Part shown: in pieces, positions 58,266 to 64,000 of the stretch
How positions within the stretch are numbered: the first letter of the stretch is position 1
How the letters are laid out: each line of letters starts with the position of its first letter
NCBI RefSeq assembly: GCF_958295425.1
Contig: NC_081153.1
Span: 14,103,001-14,167,000, forward strand
Direction: 5' to 3'
Length of the DNA: 64,000 nt
Source of the DNA: Solea solea
Taxonomy: Eukaryota > Chordata > Actinopteri > Pleuronectiformes > Soleidae
Notes under the pieces: model-generated
What the model was told of the DNA's origin: nothing
Database searches by the model: none
The model's input: only the letters and a program-made list of their open reading frames with translations
Position numbers and translations under genes: made by a program

Positions 58266-60906
58266 CAGAACAGTAGTTTGGACGTGTAAAATGTGACGTG
58301 GTTATTACTCAGGAAGTTGACCGTCTTTGTTGTCCTCCATGTACTGAATCACCTCTGCTTTTAAATGAATACATTTAAAGGCTTCATGTGAGTCACGCGT
58401 TCTTCTTCTCTTGTTCTTATGCGGCGCGGTTAAGGACAGCTTCATGCCTCAGCAGGCAACATTATTCACCAACTGATTAATTAATAGGTGGATTTAAGTA
58501 ACTAATGGCTCGAGAATGATCGTCTAACACATAGATTAGCTCCTGAGTGCTTGGTATAACAATCAGCGATCATTAATTGCTTGGTAGTGTGTTGGTTCAG
58601 TTTAATTAAAGTGTGACTGGGGAGCTTGAAGTGGCAGAGTGGTCAGTGTCAGTGTGAACCAGAGACGATGTGTTAGTCAAGGACGAGGAAGTGTGTGTGT
58701 GTTACGATATGATCTAACACCTCTCTCTGCTGTCTGGGTGTAATCCTGTCTAGGTTCTTCTCTTCATTCAATCCGTCTCAGCTGCTATAAGCTCTTTACC
58801 TGCCTTCAGTAACCGGCACCAGCCTCTCTCTCCATTTCTCTCTGGTGTTACAAGGACACTGATCTTCCCTTCTTCTTCCTCATCAGCTCTTTTATCATTT
58901 CACTCAGTACTTCCCTCTTTTTTCTTACTAGCTTTTCATTTCTTTATACCACTTTTTACAATTTAACAAATTCTAATCTTAACTTCCCTCGACTGCTTTT
59001 TCCTTTTTCGCCTTCTCTCCAATTTTCTTTCATGCTCGCCGTCCTTCCACCGTGTCCTTTCATAACACTTTGCTCTGTGATTGCCTCTGACCCCCTTTTT
59101 TTCCCCCTTTCATTCCCTTCAAATCCCCATCTCCCTCAGTCTCCACACAATATCTAATCTCGCTCAAATCTGTCACCACACCTTGCTGTTTTGTTCAGTT
59201 TTTTTGTGTTGAAGTGTCAAACTTCCCACGTGTCATCAGGTGTTATGGTTAAAACCATGTGATGCAATTCCTGCTCGGAATAGTTCACATCACAGTAAGG
59301 ACGGGGTTTCAAACCTCTCAAGGTTTCATGATTGGGGCATTTTAGGGCATGAAATGAAATAAGGTAGAAAGAGGAAATTACATCCAGAATTAAACTGGGA
59401 AAATGCAAGCAGGGTTTGCTTCGACACAACATCGGTCCCTCACACAGCATTTTTGGTACAGATTACAGAAGGTTGCACAGATTAACTGCAAGGACTTCAC
59501 AAAAACGGAAGATTTGACAAAGAAATTCATTTCCAAGTCTTCTTTTCTAATAAATCCCCTAATAAGTGTGGACATGTGGGATTCGAACCTCAGCAGCAAG
59601 CACCCCTTAAACCCGGGCCATACTTTCCACACCCACAGAGGTCTGCTAGGGTCGTGTGATGTAAATTTTGTCAGCCCCTCTTTTCCCACAGTGGTTAGTG
59701 TGGACACTTAAGTGGAAAACACTTTCCAGTCCAGTTGGTTCCGGCTCTTATTTTGATTGTCAAAAGAGAACGCAAAGAAGATGGTAACCATGGAAACTTG
59801 TTATACGAGGAAGTTTGTTGGTACCTACACATGTTCAACTTAGTACTGAAAGAATACACCAACATACAAGAGGGGGAGTTCTGTCTCCTGTTTAGAAATC
59901 GGTGCTAGTGGAATGGAAAGAGTCTGTACTAGTGTGGACAGAACCGTAGGAATCTACTTGCATGCAGGAAAATGTGAAGCGGATCTGAGCGGACATGGAA
60001 TGTGTGCAAGTATGAAGTTTGGGGTTTTATCTCTGGTCAGAATCATTTTCTTCAGACTGATACAAATTACAATTTAGCCAGTAAAATGGGACTTAGTTAT
60101 AAACAAAACAAAAATAAATAAGAGTATTTTAAAATGCCAAACCTTTGCTAGTTCAACCTTTCCAAATAAAACAACACGCCGCATGTTTCTGTATTCTGAT
60201 TTTGTAAATTGATCGTTTTAAAGCCGTTAAATTGTGTTTTCACTTCACCACTGTTTGTTTAATCAATAATTGTGTGTCAAAGTGAGACGTGATTTAATAG
60301 CGGTATCAAATTTTGCGACTCGTTGCCGTTGATGTGGTGACGTCACCTCGGGTCGTGCAAAAGTTCTTTTTTGAAACATGTTGATGTGAAAACACAGTGA
60401 CTGAGCTGATTGTAAAGTATCAGAAGAAGGAAATGACTTCTCTTCATTGGCCTCGTACAGAGTTTAAGAGTTGACGTGTGTAAACTGTCAATCTGTCGTG
60501 TGTCTGCCTCGGTCATATCTTCTCCTCTCATACAGTCGCCTCATTCATGTCAACGGGGGGTTACGATTATCACTACTGACACACATGCACACACAGGTTG
60601 CGTGGCTATTCTTCTTAGGACACTACATTGACTTCTATTCATTTGGACAGCCTAAACAAAGCGTTATTCCCATAACACTAACTTTAGCCCTAAACTTAAC
60701 CAGTTCCTCAGAAATTAGATTCTGCTTCATTTAGAACAGTTTGTCAGGACATGAAGACCTGGTCCTAAAAGGTGCTAAAGAGGTAACAAATACAAGTGTA
60801 CACACACACACAGTCTCAGTGTCAATCAGCCTCAGACCTGTGTTTCCAGCAGCTGAGATTAGGGCTAATCCACAAGTGTTGGAATGAAAGATTAAGAATG
60901 AATCAC

Positions 60907-60909
60907 CTG

Positions 60910-60943
<34 letters not shown>
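60907..60943. repeat. (CTG)n trinucleotide repeat
   Basis: About 12 CTG units with one TTG interruption, directly beside a GT microsatellite (60949-60974). Non-coding as far as can be seen. Confidence 0.95.
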
Positions 60944-63537
60944 AAACAGTGTGTGTGTGTGTGTGTGTGTGTGTGCATGTGTGTGCATGTGTGTGTGTTT
61001 ATAGAATAGGCCCCATGGGAATAGAATCTTACAGCAACCACCAACAACATGACAGAATCCCCACTCTACATGCACATACACACACATGCTCGCACACACA
61101 CACAAACAAGCCGCTTGTTAGCTTCAGTAGCTCCAGAGTTCAAAGGTTTACATCACAGGCCCCCCCCCACACACACACACACACAAAGTCTGTATTTAAT
61201 TGGATCAATGCTCTTCCCTCATGGCTTGCTGATAATTGAGAGGACGTGAGTAGCATGTGGTAGAAGGCTTTTGTTTCCTAGTTCCTGCTTATTAAGACGG
61301 GCGGGATAAAAAACGAGCAGCTCCAAAGCAATGACAATGGAGGAAGAGGAGGAGGAGGAGGAGGGAGGAAGAGAAGCGGTGGGTGGATGGCACGGAGATG
61401 GATGGAGAGGGAGAATGTTGCAGCTCCTGACCTCGTTCACTCCTCTGTCGGGACGTGGGGATAAATAATTCAAACGCACACATGCAGTCACATGCCTTCC
61501 ACACACAGGGGTTTCTCTGGCTCTCGTTGGCACAGGCGGCCTCCCTATGCTCCTTCGCTGCCTTCTCTGGCTCTGCTGCACGTGTGAACATGCACATGTA
61601 ACACATGTAACACACCTATAAAGGCCGCTTTATGCACCACTCAGGAAGCTCTCTCCCTCACTCCTGATGTGAGGCTTGAAAGCCCGCTCTATAAATACTC
61701 ACTTCCTGTGTCCATCCTATATAACCCATGACCAATTAAACACCAAAACACACGGATCTCTGGTTGCTGTTGTTTTTAATGAAATCGTGATGAAACATGA
61801 CTGTAAGAGATTATCATTTTCAGTGAGTGTGGCAACCCAGATAAGACTAAAGTAAAATTAAAAAGCAAACATTCTGCCGTCATTCATTCATTAAATCATT
61901 AATAGAAGAAGAAAAACACATCAGAAGCAAACATCTGTGAAAATTGAAACTGACAAACTTGCTCCCTTATCAACGAAAGACATGAGATGATGGTGGTTTG
62001 GAATCTGACACAGAGATAAAGACAAGGCGACACTAAGTCACAGCAAACGGGACGGCGAAACATGTGTGTGTGTGGGGGGGATTTAAGTTGATGTTTACCA
62101 TCTTCCTGCAGGGCCTTATAGATATTCCCTTGGGAAAGTGCTCTCTCTTTCTTGCACTGTGTGTTCATTTAGGAGCACTCTGTTCCACTATTAAGAGCAA
62201 ACAAACTTAGCAGGCTTTGAGAGGCCCTTTTTTTTTTTTTTTTCCAAATGTGGAGTCCCAGAGGAGCACGGACAGAGCGTCTAGTCAGAGCAAGACTAAA
62301 GAGTCTCGGCCAAAGAGACACTTTTGTACAGAACGGATGTCGAGTCATTAATAGCATCCGTAAGGTTGACTTTTTTTAAACTGCGTTATTTAAAAAAACA
62401 AAAACAAAAAAACAGCACAGTTGTTTGCAAACTGATCATTTTATGAACAGATCCATCATTTTAAGTGTCCATGGATGAAAAAAAAATCATTAGAAAAGTG
62501 CAATGGCTGTGCGTGCGATTCTCCCACTGTTTTCAATTGTTCCAATTTCTGTGAAAATGTAACAAAAACATTCATGTTTTCATACGTGTATGTTTTAATG
62601 GTGATGCTCCATCATTTGTTACACAGTCTTTTTAAAAATGATATCGCAAATTGCAATCACAATATCCTCAATATTTCCCCAAATCATTCGGCCATAAACA
62701 CCACTGACATTATAAATGCTGTTGTCTTAGAGTCTGGGGCTGCGAGTAAAGATAAAAGTATTTTTTTTACTGATTAATTATGTTCATAAAACGTGGAAAT
62801 AATAAAAATTCATCTTAAATGTCAAGCCACAATATATATTCAGTTTAATACCCCAAAGAATGAAGAAATCCAGCACATGGTGCCGTTTTAAAAACCAAGG
62901 AGCAGATTTTATGTCCCTTTTTTCCTTTAACAACGACTTCAAAAGTTAAATTGACTTAACAGACTTAACTGTTAGTCCTAAATAAAGACCCAACGCACTG
63001 ATGGTCCGTGAAACAGCGTTTTATGCTCATATGACGACAGAGCCTCTCCTGATGAAGACCATGTGACGCCGTTGAGAGCCTGAGAAAAGCGAGTTAAACT
63101 CAACATACCGTGGCCTCACTGCAACTTCTAAACCTTCAACCGACACAAACAAGTAAATAAAAAGTTGGCTGACAAAAAATAATCACCTTCAGACTGAAAT
63201 GTGTCGACAGATGGAGGGAAAGTGGTTGGAGGTCAGATGGAGGCCACACAGCCTCACAAAGACTCAGTCTCTGGTCGGTGAGTGTGAAGGCCGGCCTTAT
63301 CGCAGCCTCTGCCCCCTCTTATCAGCCGCCTGCCAGGAAATACACATTCCGGCAGTCCCATTGGACCGCATTGAGTTTCAGCTCTGCATGACCCCACCCA
63401 TCCGGCCCTTCGTTAACCCAATTACCCCGTCGTTACGGAAACGTGTGAGGAAGGACAGAAGCACTGATGGGATGGAAATGGATGCGAGTGAAAAATGATA
63501 ATCACAGCAGCGTTAATGTGCAGGTGGGAACATTTCT

Positions 63538-63538
<1 letters not shown>

Positions 63539-63635
<97 letters not shown>

Positions 63636-63655
63636 CGCACACACGCACACACGCG

Positions 63656-63680
<25 letters not shown>
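63539..63680. repeat. Long (AC)n microsatellite, interrupted by ACGC units
   Basis: About 142 bp, the longest simple repeat in the window. CG-containing interruptions lie near 63628-63655. Confidence 0.98.
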
Positions 63681-63686
<6 letters not shown>

Positions 63687-64000
63687 TAGTGAGAAGGAGT
63701 CACCCTGTTTCTGGGGTTTTTATTTATAGCAAAGGCTCAAACACAGAGAGAGATCCCAGAATGCTTTGTGGTTTTGGAAGACAGCACTGAGTTTATGCTC
63801 TCTAATTTAGAGTCCTATAATAGCGTGTGCACACACACACATATACACGCTCTGAAGTTGAAACATAACTGCTGTCTCTTCCTTTCTCTATTTTTTAATT
63901 TACCGTCATGGAACAGTTGGAAAAGACAGGAGGAGAACAGCGAGAGAGAGAGAGAGAGAAAGAGAAAAAAAAGAAAGAGTAGAGTCAGAAAATAGCGAAT

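Larger units (their letters stand above)
43269..64000. other. Putative first intron / 5' flank of sdc3
   Basis: No convincing coding exon was found on either strand over 20.7 kb. Vertebrate SDC3 has a very long first intron, which would fit. Content seen: microsatellites, MITEs, a Tc1-like end, a LINE 3' end and stretches of unique DNA (for example 47100-47700, 56540-57000, 63280-63450). I looked for a Met-plus-hydrophobic signal-peptide exon ending at a phase-0 donor on the minus strand and did not find one. Confidence 0.5.

Noticed and set aside
61292..61615. Leu-rich stretch on the minus strand that looks like a signal peptide for sdc3
   Set aside because: No nearby in-frame Met in a good context and no phase-0 donor after the hydrophobic part; the Leu run is a CTC repeat.
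61616..61740. Cluster of TATA-like words (CTATAAAGG, CTATAAATA, CTATATAA)
   Set aside because: No coding exon or initiation context nearby on either strand, so a promoter call is not supported.
62380..62720. Possible MITE end (CGCAAATTGCAATCACAATA, TTTCCCCAAATCATTCGGCC)
   Set aside because: Resembles the end of a known fish repeat, but the other terminus and a target duplication were not found.

Overview
The window is genomic DNA from a vertebrate, almost certainly a teleost fish. All four recognisable genes are intron-rich and vertebrate-type. The non-coding DNA is full of CA/GT microsatellites and of fish-type interspersed repeats: hAT-like MITEs beginning 'GGGCTGCAAC', tRNA-derived SINEs, a Tc1-like transposase relic and L2-like LINE tails. 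I see no prokaryotic, phage or CRISPR content.

Layout. All four genes lie on the minus strand, so each gene's 5' end is at its higher coordinate. (1) 1430-8273: a complete sestrin gene, best read as sesn2 (10 coding exons, 536 aa). (2) 10895-15348: a complete matrilin-1 gene, matn1 (10 coding exons, 490 aa; vWA-EGF-vWA-coiled coil). Its last intron is a textbook U12-type AT-AC intron. (3) 20995-29129: a complete nobox oocyte homeobox gene (9 coding exons, 783 aa). (4) 36716-43268: syndecan-3, sdc3, with its last four coding exons. The signal-peptide exon was not found and is probably beyond 64000. About 2.9 kb below the sdc3 stop codon (33.8-36.7 kb) looks like 3' UTR. 43.3-64 kb looks like the large first intron or 5' flank of sdc3 and holds only repeats and unassigned DNA.

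The sestrin / MATN1 / SDC3 grouping matches human chromosome 1p35, which supports the sesn2 call. NOBOX is on 7q35 in human, so its place between matn1 and sdc3 differs from mammals. The genes are not a pathway: they cover nutrient/stress signalling to mTORC1 (sesn2), cartilage matrix (matn1), oocyte transcription (nobox) and a cell-surface heparan sulfate proteoglycan (sdc3).

Main points for a second look: a 54-bp phase-1 exon-like duplicate of the sdc3 transmembrane-coding segment; a 79-codon Arg/Glu-rich block inside the sdc3 ectodomain; an Arg at the sestrin position matching human SESN2 Thr377 in the leucine pocket; a long GT tract just upstream of the nobox homeobox exon acceptor; and neighbouring hAT-like MITEs with readable 8-bp target duplications.

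Exon boundaries were read by hand from splice signals, reading-frame continuity and family similarity. They are predictions without transcript support.
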